A stretch of DNA of 64,000 bases from Streptomyces nigra (GTDB lineage Bacteria > Actinomycetota > Actinomycetes > Streptomycetales > Streptomycetaceae). The stretch's first letter is position 1. Each line of letters starts with the position of its first letter. The stretch covers positions 2,844,501 to 2,908,500 of the forward strand of contig NZ_CP029043.1 of the NCBI RefSeq assembly GCF_003074055.1, written 5' to 3'. The position numbers and the translations under genes were made by a program. The notes below the pieces were generated by a model. That model did no database searches. It was not told where the DNA came from and was given only the letters and a program-made list of their open reading frames with translations. Positions 18,929 through 29,106 of the stretch are shown piece after piece.

Positions 18929-20410
18929 TCACAGCCCGGGGTCAGGCCGTCCGAACCAGTGCCGGATCGCCGCCGTGGCCGCCCACGGGTCCGCGCCGGC
19001 CCAGGCGACATGGCCGTCCGGGCGGACCAGCAGCCCCTCGGCGCCGTGCAGCGGCGCGTCCACGCCGGCCCGTACGGCCACCGGGGTGACGCGGTCGGCC
19101 CAGATCTTGCCGAGCCAGCGCAGCTCCGCCCGGGCCGAGTCGGCGACCAGCAGCAGCCCGCGCCCGTCCCGCAGCGCCTCGGCGACCCCGACCGGGCCGT
19201 CCGGTGCGGGGAGCGTGCCGAGCGGCAGCCGGGCGCCGAGCAGCGGATGGGTGCCGCCGCCCACCGGGTGGCGGATGTCGAGCCCGGTGATCATCGCGGC
19301 GAGGTGGTCCCGGGTGGGGCCCGCCTCGATGAGTTCGGCGAGCAGGGCGCGGGCCGGTTCCACCTCGGGCCCGCCGAGCAGCAGCAGCGCCTGGGCACGG
19401 ATGTTGGCGAGCACCCGGCGTCCGACGGCGTGCCGCTCGTCGTGGTAGGTGTCGAGCAGCGCCTCGGGGGCCCGGCCGCGGGCCACGGCGGCGAGCTTCC
19501 AGCCGAGGTTGGCGGCGTCCTGCAGACCGAGGTTGAGCGCCTGGCCGCCGCTGGGCATCTGCCGGTGGGCGGCGTCCCCGGCGAACAGCACCCGGCCGTG
19601 CCGGTACTGCTCCAGCTGCTGGTTGGCGTCGCCGAACGCGTTGAGCCACACCGGGCGCCCGGCGCCCAGGTCCTCGCCGGTCACGTGCCGCCAGACGTCG
19701 ACGACCTCGGTGAACGCGGGCGGTCCGGTGCGCGGCCGGGCGGGCCGGCCGAAGGCGTGCACCATCACCCGGGTGGTGCCGCCGGGCATCTTGGCGGCGA
19801 TCGCCAGCCCGTGCTCCCGGCGTTCGAAGCGCCGGTTCGGGATGTCGACGCCGGCGATGTCGGCCCGCAGCAGCTCACGGCCCGCCGGGGAGCCCGGGAA
19901 GGCCGCCCCGGTCAGGGCGCGCACGGTGCTGTCCTCGCCGTCGCAGGCGACTACGTACGCCGCCCGCAGCCGCCGTTCGCCGTCCGGGGCCGCCACCGTC
20001 AGCTCCACGTGCGCGTCCGACTGGTCGAGTCCGCGGACCTCCCAGCCGCGCCGGACGTCGGCGCCGAGGGCGCGGGCCCAGTCCTGGAGCAGCTCCTCGG
20101 TCCGGGTCTGCGGCACCTTCCACTGCCCCGAGTACGGCCCGGGCACGGTCAGGTCCATGGGGACGCCGCCGAAGTGGCCGCGCGGCTCCCGTGGCGGATC
20201 GCCGAGCGCGTCCAGCAGGCCCCGGCAGTCGAACAGCTCGGCCGTACGGGCGTGCAGGGTGGAGGCGCGGGACTCCGTGGTGGGGCTGCGCAGCCGTTCC
20301 AGGACGACGACGTCGGCGCCGCCCAGGCGGAGCTCCCCGGCGAGGAACAGGCCGACCGGGCCCGCCCCCACCACGACGACCCGGCTGCCCGGGGAGGTGT
20401 CGGTGGCCAT
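18929..20410 (-). CDS. FAD-dependent aromatic polyketide monooxygenase, jadF-type position
   Basis: 493 residues. The Rossmann motif VVVVGAGPVGLFLAGELRLGG (residues ~11-31), ACDGEDSTVR, and LFAGDAAHRQMPSGGQALNLGLQDAANLGWKLA place it with JadF/PgaE/UrdE-type oxygenases. These hydroxylate position 12 or 12b in angucycline assembly. Start ATG 20410 is two bases after the aromatase/cyclase stop. It shares long identical stretches with the paralogue at 17351 (for example VARGRAPEALLDTYHDERH), so the two probably arose by duplication. Confidence 0.9.
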   Translation of the reverse strand: MATDTSPGSRVVVVGAGPVGLFLAGELRLGGADVVVLERLRSPTTESRASTLHARTAELFDCRGLLDALGDPPREPRGHFGGVPMDLTVPGPYSGQWKVPQTRTEELLQDWARALGADVRRGWEVRGLDQSDAHVELTVAAPDGERRLRAAYVVACDGEDSTVRALTGAAFPGSPAGRELLRADIAGVDIPNRRFERREHGLAIAAKMPGGTTRVMVHAFGRPARPRTGPPAFTEVVDVWRHVTGEDLGAGRPVWLNAFGDANQQLEQYRHGRVLFAGDAAHRQMPSGGQALNLGLQDAANLGWKLAAVARGRAPEALLDTYHDERHAVGRRVLANIRAQALLLLGGPEVEPARALLAELIEAGPTRDHLAAMITGLDIRHPVGGGTHPLLGARLPLGTLPAPDGPVGVAEALRDGRGLLLVADSARAELRWLGKIWADRVTPVAVRAGVDAPLHGAEGLLVRPDGHVAWAGADPWAATAAIRHWFGRPDPGL

Positions 20411-20412
20411 GG

Positions 20413-21363
20413 TCAGCGGCTCTTCTCCGCGTGGTCCCGGGCGTGACCCAGCGTGGCCCGGCTGTTGGTGCTCAGCGCGCCCTGGACGTACTCGCGGGCG
20501 TCCTCCACGGTCGCGTCGGGCCCGAGGATCCGCTGGATGTTGTCCGGGTTGAGCACGACCGTGTGCTGGGAGGTCGCGGCGACCCCGCGCGGGTACTCCT
20601 CGAACGTCCACAGGCCGGTGTGCAGGGTCATCAGGGCCGGCAGGGTCACCTGCTTGTAGGCGATCGCGCGGTGCGGGAACGTCACCCGGTACGACTTGGT
20701 GGTGTGCGTCGAGCCGTCCTTGGCCCGGGTGTCCATCTCCAGCACCTGGAGGCCGGGCGCGGGCTCCTCGAAGCGGACGCGGGCCACGTGCGGCAGCCGG
20801 TCGACCCAGCGGTCGGCCTGGTCGATGAAGTCGTAGACGTCCTTGGCCGCGCCCTCGATGAGCACGGTGTCCTCGAAGGAGAACGTCAGCTCGCGGGTGG
20901 CGTGGGCCCGTTCGACGTTCTCCTTCAGGGCGGCCAGCTCGGAGCGGGAGTTGCGGTCGACGGCCTCGTCGATCCAGGCCAGGCCCGCCGGGTCGTCGTC
21001 GACGGCCCGGTAGTCGTGCAGCAGCCGCACCAGCGACTCGCCGCCGGGCCGCTCCTCGATGACCCAGGCGCCGCCCATCGCGGCGACGGGGGGCGCGGAG
21101 ACCTCCTGGCGGAAGGTGATGCGGCGGGTCTCCGGGTCCAGGGTGCGGCGCGAGGTCCAGCTCTTGGGGGCGCCGTTGGCGGTCGCCCAGATCCGGATGC
21201 GCTCCTCGCGGGCGCCCTTCTCCAGGTGGTCGACGTGGATGGTGGGCGGGAAGATCCGCGGCCAGTTCTCCACCTCCGCGATCAGCCGGTAGACGGCGTC
21301 GGCGGGGGCCGAGACGGTGATCTCGTGCGCCACCTCGCGGGTCGTCGCGTTCGTCGTGGTCAC
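20413..21363 (-). CDS. Didomain polyketide aromatase/cyclase, jadD-like
   Basis: 316 residues with two START/SRPBCC-type domains. The first runs ~1-150 (ITVSAPADAVYRLIAEVENWPRIFPPTIHVDHLEK) and the second ~160-310 (FEDTVLIEGAAKDVYDFIDQADRWVDRLPHVARV). It directs first-ring C7-C12 cyclisation and aromatisation of the reduced polyketide on the ACP. Didomain enzymes pair with C9-ketoreductase systems, which fits the neighbouring ketoreductase. Start GTG 21363 has a GAGGAGGACGAGGAC ribosome site; the frame upstream is not coding. Confidence 0.92.
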   Translation of the reverse strand: MTTTNATTREVAHEITVSAPADAVYRLIAEVENWPRIFPPTIHVDHLEKGAREERIRIWATANGAPKSWTSRRTLDPETRRITFRQEVSAPPVAAMGGAWVIEERPGGESLVRLLHDYRAVDDDPAGLAWIDEAVDRNSRSELAALKENVERAHATRELTFSFEDTVLIEGAAKDVYDFIDQADRWVDRLPHVARVRFEEPAPGLQVLEMDTRAKDGSTHTTKSYRVTFPHRAIAYKQVTLPALMTLHTGLWTFEEYPRGVAATSQHTVVLNPDNIQRILGPDATVEDAREYVQGALSTNSRATLGHARDHAEKSR

Positions 21364-21394
21364 GTCCTCGTCCTCCTCTTCTCGTGGTCGGGGG

Positions 21395-22183
21395 TCAGAA
21401 GTTGCCCAGGCCACCGCAGACGTTGATCGCCTGGGAGGTGACGGAGGCGGCGGTGTCGGAGGCGAGGTAGCCGACCATCCCGGCGACCTCCTGCGGGGTG
21501 GAGTAGCGGCCGAGCGGGATCTTCGCCTGGAACTTCTCGAGAATCGCGTCCTCGCTGGTGCCGTAGGCGTCGGCGTAGCCCTGGCGGACCCGCTGGGCCA
21601 TGGGGGTCTCGACATAGCCGGGGCAGACGGCGTTGACGGTGACCCCGGTGGGCGCCAGCTCGTTGCCGAGGGCCTTGGTGAAGCCGACGACGCCGTGCTT
21701 GGAGGCGGAGTAGGGGGCGCCGAGGACGACGCCCTGCTTGCCGGCCGTGGAGGCGATGTTGATGATCCGGCCCCAGCCCCGGTCGCGCATGCCGCCGGTG
21801 GTGAGGACCTCGCGGGTCATCCGGAAGACGCTGTTGAGGTTGGTGTCGACGACGTCGTCCCACAGCTCGTCCGTGAGGTCGGCGGTGACACCGCCGCCGC
21901 TGCGGCCGGCGTTGTTGACGAGGACGTCGACACCGCCGAACCGGTCGACGGCGGCCTGCACGAAGGCGCGGACCGCGTCCCGGGAGCGGACGTCCACGGC
22001 GGCGCCGTCGGCCTCGATGCCCTCCTCCTGGAGCTGCTTGACCGTCGCGGCCACGTTGTCGGCGTTGCGGGCCCCGATGAACACCCGGTGCCCGGCGGAG
22101 CCCAGCTGCCGGGCGGCCGCCAGTCCGATGCCACTGGTGGCCCCGGTGATCAGTGCGACCCGCTGCGTCTGCTGCTGCGGCAT
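21395..22183 (-). CDS. Polyketide C9 ketoreductase (ActIII/JadE type)
   Basis: 262-residue SDR enzyme, NADPH-dependent. The cofactor motif is TGATSGIG (residues 13-20), followed by NNAG, with catalytic Ser145, Tyr158 and Lys162 (YSASK). ActIII carries a PGG motif after NNAGR; here it reads SGG (Ser95), a form I recall from angucycline ketoreductases. It reduces the C9 carbonyl of the nascent poly-beta-ketone. Encoded between ACP and aromatase/cyclase, as in jadomycin. Confidence 0.95.
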   Translation of the reverse strand: MPQQQTQRVALITGATSGIGLAAARQLGSAGHRVFIGARNADNVAATVKQLQEEGIEADGAAVDVRSRDAVRAFVQAAVDRFGGVDVLVNNAGRSGGGVTADLTDELWDDVVDTNLNSVFRMTREVLTTGGMRDRGWGRIINIASTAGKQGVVLGAPYSASKHGVVGFTKALGNELAPTGVTVNAVCPGYVETPMAQRVRQGYADAYGTSEDAILEKFQAKIPLGRYSTPQEVAGMVGYLASDTAASVTSQAINVCGGLGNF

Positions 22184-22288
22184 GTCTCTTCCAACTCCTT
22201 TGCGTTCATGGCTACGAGGGGTGCGCCGCCGTCGGCCGAAGGGGGCGCCGACGGCGGTGGGTCAGGGGGTGCCGGGTGTCGCGGAGGG

Positions 22289-22564
22289 TCAGGCGGCGGC
22301 CTGCGAACCGCCCTGCAGCTGCCCGTTGACCGCGTCGATCAGGGCGCGCGGCGTGTTGGCCTCGGACAGGACGTCGTCGTCGAGGGTGATGCCGTACTCG
22401 CGCTCGATCCGGCCGCCGGTCTCGAGCAGGGCCAGTGACTCGTAGCCGAGGTGCTCGAAGTCCGCGTCGAGGATGTCGCCGTCGAGGTCGACGGTCTCCT
22501 CGGCGCCGGCGCCCTCGATGAGGATGCGCTTGAGGTCGTCGAGGGTGAACTGCTGTGTGGACAC
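22289..22564 (-). CDS. Type II polyketide acyl carrier protein
   Basis: 91 residues, acidic, typical ACP size. The phosphopantetheine site is Ser43 in HLGYESLALLE. It carries the growing polyketide between KS/CLF and the tailoring enzymes. It is the third member of the minimal PKS, 43 bases downstream of the chain length factor. The Sfp-type transferase at 14307 is the obvious activating partner. Confidence 0.95.
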   Translation of the reverse strand: MSTQQFTLDDLKRILIEGAGAEETVDLDGDILDADFEHLGYESLALLETGGRIEREYGITLDDDVLSEANTPRALIDAVNGQLQGGSQAAA

Positions 22565-22607
22565 GTGGGGTTCCTCTCGTTCGTTCGCGTGGGTCGTGGC
22601 GGGTCGG

Positions 22608-23819
22608 TCAGGCGGACGCCCGGACGATCGCCGCCGAGTTGAAGCCGCCGTGGCCGCGGGCCAGGACCAGCGCCGAGCGCGGTCCGGTCTCGCGCGGGCG
22701 GTCGGCCACCAGGTCGAGGGTGTGCTCCGGCGCCGGCGTGACGTGCACCGTCGGCGGGATCACCCCGTCCCGCAGGGACAGCAGCGCGGTGGCCAGGTCG
22801 AGGGGGGCCGCGCCCGAGTAGAGGCGGCCGGTCATCGTCTTCGGCGCGGTGACGGGGACGCCGTACGGGCCGAAGACCGCGGTGATCGCCTCCGACTCGA
22901 TCCGGTCGAGCTCGGGGTCGGCGGCGGCGTCGCAGAACACGACGTCGATGTCGTCGGCGTCCATCCGGGCGTCGGCCAGGGCGAGTTCGATCGCCCGGCG
23001 CAGTCCCGGCGGGCGTCCGCTGCCCGGCGCCGGGTCGAAGGTGGCGGCGTACCCGGCGACCTCGCCGTAGACCCGGGCGTCGCGGGAGCGCGCCGACTCC
23101 TCGGACTCCAGGACGAGCAGCGCGCCGCCCTCGCCGGGGACGTAGCCGTCGGCGGCCGCGTCGAACGGCAGATACGCCTGGGCCGGCTCGTCCCGGGTGG
23201 TCAGCCGCTGCGCGGCGAGCTGGGCGACCCAGCCCCACGGGCAGATGGAGGCGTCCACCGCACCGGAGACGACGACGGCCGTGCCCTTGCGGATCTGCCG
23301 GCGGGCCTGCGCGACCGCGTCCAGACCGCCGGCCTGGTCGCTGACGACGACGCTGCTGGGGCCCTTCATGCCGTGCCGGATGGAGATCTGGCCGCTGTTG
23401 ACGGCGTAGAACCAGGCGAACGACTGGTACGCGCTGACGTACTGGCTGCCCCGGCTCCACAGCGCCTGCAGCTCGCCCTGGCCGAACTCGAAGCCGCCGG
23501 ACGAGCTGGCGGTGACCACGCCCATGCTGGAGTCGGGCAGGTCCTGCGGCCGTATCCCGGCGTCCTCGAGCGCCCAGTCGGCGGCGACCAGCGCGAGGCG
23601 GGTCATCCGGTCGGTCTGCGGCAGCAGCCGGCTCGGCAGATGCTCCTCGGCCGCGAAGCCGGGTATCTCCCCGGCCAGCCGTGCCGGGTACTGGGAGGGG
23701 TCGAAGCGGGTGATCCGCCCGATGCCGCTCTTCCCGGCGAGGGTCGCCTCCCAGTAGTCCTGGACGCCCAGGCCGTTGGGTGCCGTGACGCCCAGGCCCG
23801 TCACCACCACCGCGCTCAT
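22608..23819 (-). CDS. Ketosynthase chain length factor (KSbeta), jadB-like
   Basis: 403 residues. The ketosynthase fold lacks the active Cys: the aligned motif is VVVSDQAGG with Gln162, the CLF hallmark. Around the chain-length gate the sequence is [14 protein letters not shown]. Compared with the actinorhodin CLF (Phe109/Thr112/Phe116, from memory), the second and third gate positions are Gly and Leu. These smaller residues fit a decaketide (C20) rather than an octaketide. Start ATG 23819 overlaps the KSalpha stop by four bases. Confidence 0.95.
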   Translation of the reverse strand: MSAVVVTGLGVTAPNGLGVQDYWEATLAGKSGIGRITRFDPSQYPARLAGEIPGFAAEEHLPSRLLPQTDRMTRLALVAADWALEDAGIRPQDLPDSSMGVVTASSSGGFEFGQGELQALWSRGSQYVSAYQSFAWFYAVNSGQISIRHGMKGPSSVVVSDQAGGLDAVAQARRQIRKGTAVVVSGAVDASICPWGWVAQLAAQRLTTRDEPAQAYLPFDAAADGYVPGEGGALLVLESEESARSRDARVYGEVAGYAATFDPAPGSGRPPGLRRAIELALADARMDADDIDVVFCDAAADPELDRIESEAITAVFGPYGVPVTAPKTMTGRLYSGAAPLDLATALLSLRDGVIPPTVHVTPAPEHTLDLVADRPRETGPRSALVLARGHGGFNSAAIVRASA

Positions 23820-25087
23820 GCCATGCTCCTCTCGGGACGGGCGAGCACCATCGCGCTCTGGAAGCCGCCGAACCCGCTGCCGACCGTCAGCACCGCGTCG
23901 GTCAGCTGCTCGCGGGCGGTGACCGGGACGTAGTCCAGGTCGCACTCGGGGTCCGGGGTGTGCAGGTTCGCGGTCGGCGGGACCACGTGGTGCTCCATGG
24001 CCAGCGCCGACGCGGCGATCTCGATGGAGCCGATCGCGCCGAGCGAGTGGCCCACCATCGACTTGATGGAGCTGACCGGGGTCCGGTAGGCGTGCTCGCC
24101 GAGGCTCTTCTTGAACGCGGCCGTCTCGTGCCGGTCGTTCTGCTTGGTGCCGGAGCCGTGCGCGTTGATGTAGTCGATCCGGTCCACGTTCATCCGGGCC
24201 TCGTCCAGCGCCACCGTGATGGCCTCCGCCATCTCGGCGCCGTCCGGCCGCAGACCGGTCATGTGGTACGCGTTGCTGCGGGTGGCGTAGCCCGCGATCT
24301 CGGCGTAGACGTGCGCCCCGCGGCGCCGGGCGCTCTCCAGCTCCTCCAGGACGAAGACCGCGCAGCCCTCGCCGAGCACGAAGCCGTTGCGGGTGCCGTC
24401 GAACGGCCGGGACGCCTGCTCGGGGTCCTCCCGGCGGGGGGTCGTCGCCTTGATGGCGTCGAAGCAGGCCATGGTGATCGGGGAGATCGGCGCGTCCGAC
24501 GAACCGGCGATCATCACGTCCGCCGAGCCCTCCCGGATCAGCTCGACCGCGTAGCCGACCGAGTCGATGCCGGAGGTGCAGCCCGTGGACACCACGGTGT
24601 TGGGGCCCTCCGCGCCGACCGTCCAGGCGACCTCGGCCGAGAAGGAGCTCGGCACGAGGTAGTTGTAGAGGTGCGGTACGGCGTAGGCGTGGTCCACCAG
24701 ATGCAGCCGTCCGCCGTCGCTGACGACCCGGTACTCCTCGTCGAGGCCCGTGGTGGCGCCGACCGCGCTGCCGATGGTGACGCCCACCCGGTGCGGCTCG
24801 TGGGCCGCGAGGTCGATCCCGCTGTCCGCGACCGCGCCGCGTGCCGCGACCACCGCGAACTGGGCGGCCCGGTCCATCCGGCGGACCTCCTGCGGGGTGA
24901 GCCCGTGCCGGTCCGGGTCGAAGTCCATCTCCGCCGCGACCTGGGAGCGGAAGGGGCTCGGGTCGAAGAAGGTGATGCCGCGGGTGGCGGTACGGCCCTC
25001 GCTCAGCATGTCCCAGAAGCCGTCCTTGCCGACGCCGCCGGGAGCGAGCACCTCGATCCCGGTGATGACGACACGACGACCGCTCAT
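23816..25087 (-). CDS. Ketosynthase alpha (KSalpha), jadA-like
   Basis: 423 residues. It catalyses the decarboxylative condensations of the minimal PKS. The active Cys170 lies in [10 protein letters not shown], and the His residues are in [12 protein letters not shown] and [10 protein letters not shown]. Start ATG 25087 overlaps the stop of the cyclase gene upstream (ATGA), and its stop overlaps the CLF start, so KSalpha and CLF will be made in equal amounts. The open frame extends beyond the start but the extension shows no KS homology. Confidence 0.96.
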   Translation of the reverse strand: MSGRRVVITGIEVLAPGGVGKDGFWDMLSEGRTATRGITFFDPSPFRSQVAAEMDFDPDRHGLTPQEVRRMDRAAQFAVVAARGAVADSGIDLAAHEPHRVGVTIGSAVGATTGLDEEYRVVSDGGRLHLVDHAYAVPHLYNYLVPSSFSAEVAWTVGAEGPNTVVSTGCTSGIDSVGYAVELIREGSADVMIAGSSDAPISPITMACFDAIKATTPRREDPEQASRPFDGTRNGFVLGEGCAVFVLEELESARRRGAHVYAEIAGYATRSNAYHMTGLRPDGAEMAEAITVALDEARMNVDRIDYINAHGSGTKQNDRHETAAFKKSLGEHAYRTPVSSIKSMVGHSLGAIGSIEIAASALAMEHHVVPPTANLHTPDPECDLDYVPVTAREQLTDAVLTVGSGFGGFQSAMVLARPERSMA

Positions 25088-25413
25088 CGGGACGCCTCCC
25101 AGGAGTAGAAGCGCTGGGCCATGGCGTCCGCCGGGGACCGCCAGGTGGCCGGGTCGTACGCCTCGATGAAGGGCTTCAGGTCCTCGCTGATACGCACGAA
25201 ACGCTCGTCGGACTTGGCCTTCTCGATGAGCTCGCCGCCGTTGTCCGCGTCGAAGTCCTGGAGGTGGAAATACAGGCCCCGGTACTGGAAGAGCTGCCGG
25301 CGCCGGGTGCCCATGAGATGCGGCATCTCGGTGTCGTCGAACGCGCCGAACAACGAGGCGACATCGGCCGCGGAACCCGGTTCCATCCGGGCCACGATCA
25401 AAGTGCTGTGCAT
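25084..25413 (-). CDS. TcmI-type polyketide cyclase, jadI-like
   Basis: 109 residues, the normal size for the TcmI/JadI family of ferredoxin-like dimeric cyclases. It begins [35 protein letters not shown], with the conserved [18 protein letters not shown] stretch. It closes the later rings of the angular framework. It is coupled to KSalpha by a four-base overlap and is the last gene before the minimal PKS, as in jadomycin. Confidence 0.93.
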   Translation of the reverse strand: MHSTLIVARMEPGSAADVASLFGAFDDTEMPHLMGTRRRQLFQYRGLYFHLQDFDADNGGELIEKAKSDERFVRISEDLKPFIEAYDPATWRSPADAMAQRFYSWEASR

Positions 25414-25506
25414 GAACTCTCTCCTCGGAAAGGGTGCGTGGGAAACGAAGGGCAGGCGGGCGAAAGGCGCTGCGCTCGCCGGGAATACGCGGGGTGCGTG
25501 TTTCCG

Positions 25507-25623
25507 TCAGTCGATGCCCCGGCAGATGTGCGGCTGTTCGCGCTCGTTCTCGTCGTCCTCGCCGGCCAGGAGCCACGCCGGCGGCTGGGGGTCGGGCGTC
25601 TCGCGCCCGTCGTCGTATGTCAC
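25507..25623 (-). CDS. Small hypothetical protein of 38 residues
   Basis: A short gene between the biotin carboxylase and the cyclase. Start GTG 25623 is preceded at ideal spacing by GAGGAGG (eight bases between), one of the best ribosome sites in the operon. It opens 23 bases after the carboxylase stop and ends at TGA 25507. The product is acidic: [16 protein letters not shown], then [13 protein letters not shown] and a Cys-containing end HICRGID. I do not recognise a family. The strong ribosome site and a frame fitting neatly between two genes argue that it is translated. It could be an accessory peptide for the carboxylase or the PKS, or a leader coupling the two. Confidence 0.55.
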   Translation of the reverse strand: MTYDDGRETPDPQPPAWLLAGEDDENEREQPHICRGID

Positions 25624-25646
25624 GGTTCGCGCCTCCTCGGACGTCC

Positions 25647-27419
<1,773 letters not shown>

Positions 27420-27612
27420 GACGGCCCTCTCCTCGCTCGGCAGGAATTCTGGGATGACCGAGCGCGCCCGGGGTATTTCGACTTCCTGGGCGGCGCCCGA
27501 ATACCTGTCCATCGTCGGCGCGGGAGAGGGCACTGTTCAACCGTCGCCCATTAAGCCTTCGGACCAGATCGACAGGCCCGCTACCGCTTTGTTGGCGCAG
27601 GGCAAGGCGAAT

Positions 27613-27631
27613 GTCAGAAAAGCGTCAGGCA
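27613..27631 (+). promoter_or_regulatory. GTCAG direct-repeat pair, 11-bp spacing
   Basis: GTCAGAAA and GTCAGGCA start at 27613 and 27624, one helical turn apart, upstream of the PKS operon. The pattern recurs at other promoters of the cluster and resembles sites of OmpR/SARP-type activators. Confidence 0.4.
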
Positions 27632-27719
27632 GAGCCGTCGGGGCGTGCGGCGGGCGGGAGTTCACACGCGCCGGAAAATGCGGATGCGCGGAATCCGGAA
27701 AAGGTGTCCGGGCAGCGGA

Positions 27720-27753
27720 AAGGGCGGGCTCCCGTCGTGCGGAGCCCGCCCTT
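27720..27753 (-). terminator. Terminator after response regulator gene
   Basis: A perfect 13-bp stem (AAGGGCGGGCTCC) with an eight-base loop lies 50 bases past the regulator stop on the minus strand. Confidence 0.8.
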
Positions 27754-27802
27754 CGTCCGGCCGGCGGGTGGCGTGTGTGTCGCCTCCCGCCGGGTGGTGC
27801 CG

Positions 27803-28534
27803 TCAACCGCTGCCGAAGCGGAAACCGACCCCGCGCACGGTGACGATCCAGTCGCTGCCGCCCAACTTGCCGCGCAGGCTGCTGACATGGGTGTCGACGG
27901 TGCGCCGGGACCAGGAACCGCCCCAGACCTGCTGCATGATCCGCTTGCGCGAGATCACGGTCTCCGGGTGGGAGGCCAGCAGATGCAGCAGGTCGAACTC
28001 CTTGCGGGTCAGTTCGACGACCCGGCCGTGCAGACTGACCTCGCGAGAGGCGGCGTCGATGCGTAACGGTCCCCGCAGCACGACCTGTTCGGCCTGGATC
28101 TGCGGGCGGGAGCGGCGCATGACCGCGTCCATCCGGGCCATCAGCTCCCGGAAGCCGTACGGCTTGACGAGGTAGTCGTCGGCGCCGGCCTGGAGGCCGA
28201 GGACGCGGTCCAGTTCCGTGCCCCATCCGGTCACGGCGATGAGCGGTACGTCGCTGAGCGCGCGGATGGAGCGGCACACCTCCAGGCCGTCCACGTCGGG
28301 CAGTTCGAGGTCGAGCAGGACGATGTCCGAGAGTTGGTACGACTGCAGGGCCGCGTTCCCCGTGGCGACCCCTTCGACATGGTGACCGTGCCGCCGGAGT
28401 CCGGCGGCCAGCGCCTCCCTGTCGCCGGTGTTGTTCTCGACGACCAGGACCCGCCAATTGGTCGTGGACTTGCGGATCTGGGCCGGGACGGGCTGTCGGA
28501 TCTCCAGAGTGCTGCTCGTGGCGCGTTGACTCAC
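27803..28534 (-). CDS. Atypical OmpR-type response regulator, jadR1-like
   Basis: 243 residues: receiver domain (~27-145) and winged-helix DNA-binding domain (~155-240, LTRKEFDLLHLL...VDTHVSSLRGKLGG). The receiver has Asp75 as the possible phosphoacceptor (LLDLELPD) and the Lys in VKPYG. The usual paired acidic residues are Glu33-Asn34, so phosphorylation may not be the signal, as known for JadR1-type regulators. Codon 157 is TTA (28064-28066), making it a likely bldA target. Start GTG 28534 has GGGGGAGA upstream. No sensor kinase is adjacent. It is the probable pathway activator of the PKS operon, and its promoter carries an ARE. Confidence 0.88.
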   Translation of the reverse strand: MSQRATSSTLEIRQPVPAQIRKSTTNWRVLVVENNTGDREALAAGLRRHGHHVEGVATGNAALQSYQLSDIVLLDLELPDVDGLEVCRSIRALSDVPLIAVTGWGTELDRVLGLQAGADDYLVKPYGFRELMARMDAVMRRSRPQIQAEQVVLRGPLRIDAASREVSLHGRVVELTRKEFDLLHLLASHPETVISRKRIMQQVWGGSWSRRTVDTHVSSLRGKLGGSDWIVTVRGVGFRFGSG

Positions 28535-28582
28535 TGCTCTCCCCCTGAACACGTAGTTCCCGCTCGAGCACTTCGCTGGACG

Positions 28583-28612
28583 AGCCTAAAAACGTACCTC
28601 TCGGTTTGTCAA
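28583..28612 (-). promoter_or_regulatory. Promoter of the jadR1-like gene
   Basis: Reading leftward: TTGACA (28612-28607), 18 bases, TAGGCT (28588-28583). This is a good match to a principal sigma-factor promoter and puts transcription start near 28576, about 40 bases before the GTG. The ARE occupies the spacer and part of the -35. Confidence 0.65.
28590..28611. promoter_or_regulatory. Autoregulatory element (ARE), gamma-butyrolactone receptor operator
   Basis: The core reads ACGTACC-TCT-CGGTTTGT. It fits the ARE consensus as I recall it (ACNWACY NNN CGGTTTKT) at every core position. Its place inside the promoter of the response regulator gene means a bound receptor would block RNA polymerase. 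Confidence 0.7.
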
Positions 28613-29053
28613 AAAAAGACTAGGTAAACTTACTATCTGTCACAACGAATGCGGCTTTCGCCGGAGTTGGCGCGACATGAAGGATCAATTCCGCTGCGCA
28701 GCGTCATCGCCTTAGTGATCTTCACTTCGCTTCGCGAGTAAATTTCGACCGTGAACCAAGAGTGAACAGCCACTGACGGCGGCTGCGGTTTGTTCTTGCG
28801 GCTCCTGACCGCCGGCGCAGGAGCGCAGGTAGAGGCGGAAGGCGGTGATGCCGCACGTGTTCCGCTCCATCGAACGCGGTGGTATACCGTCCAGAACGTT
28901 CTCGGTCGGCTGATTCCCTGCTTCCACTTCGCCCTCACCCTGGTCCTGAGGTGGGAAAGTGTGATCTTCTGGGCAGTACTGACGGAGTGTCGACAACGTT
29001 GAGGGCCGCCGACCACATCGACGCTCCCCTGGGGTGGGCACTCGCGCCTCGCT

Positions 29054-29075
29054 AAACAGACCTTCAAGTCCGTTT
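29054..29075. promoter_or_regulatory. ARE-like palindrome before the TetR gene
   Basis: AAACAGAC and GTCCGTTT form an inverted repeat (7 of 8 pairs) with a six-base spacer, 22 bp in all, starting 53 bases before the GTG start of the TetR gene. The size and half-site spacing suit an autoregulation site. Confidence 0.5.
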
Positions 29076-29106
29076 CGGGACGGGCGGGATGAGAGGATGC
29101 ACGCAG

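Larger units (their letters stand above)
27420..27802. other. Promoter region of the PKS operon
   Basis: A 383-base gap between the carboxylase gene and the end of the response regulator gene. It must hold the promoter of the leftward biosynthetic operon. It contains the GTCAG pair at 27613-27631 and the regulator terminator at 27720-27753. Short open frames here lack ribosome sites. Confidence 0.55.
28535..29106. other. Divergent regulatory region between response regulator and TetR gene
   Basis: 572 bases between the start codons of two divergent regulators, distinctly AT-richer than the genes, with A- and T-tracts. It contains the ARE-embedded promoter of the response regulator at one end and an ARE-like palindrome at the other. 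Open frames at 28633-29067 and 28790-29002 show no coding bias. I see no other gene. Confidence 0.6.

Noticed and set aside
28633-29067. Open frames in the regulator intergenic region
   Set aside because: Codon use lacks the GC3 pattern, there is no ribosome site, and the sequence overlaps promoter and operator elements.
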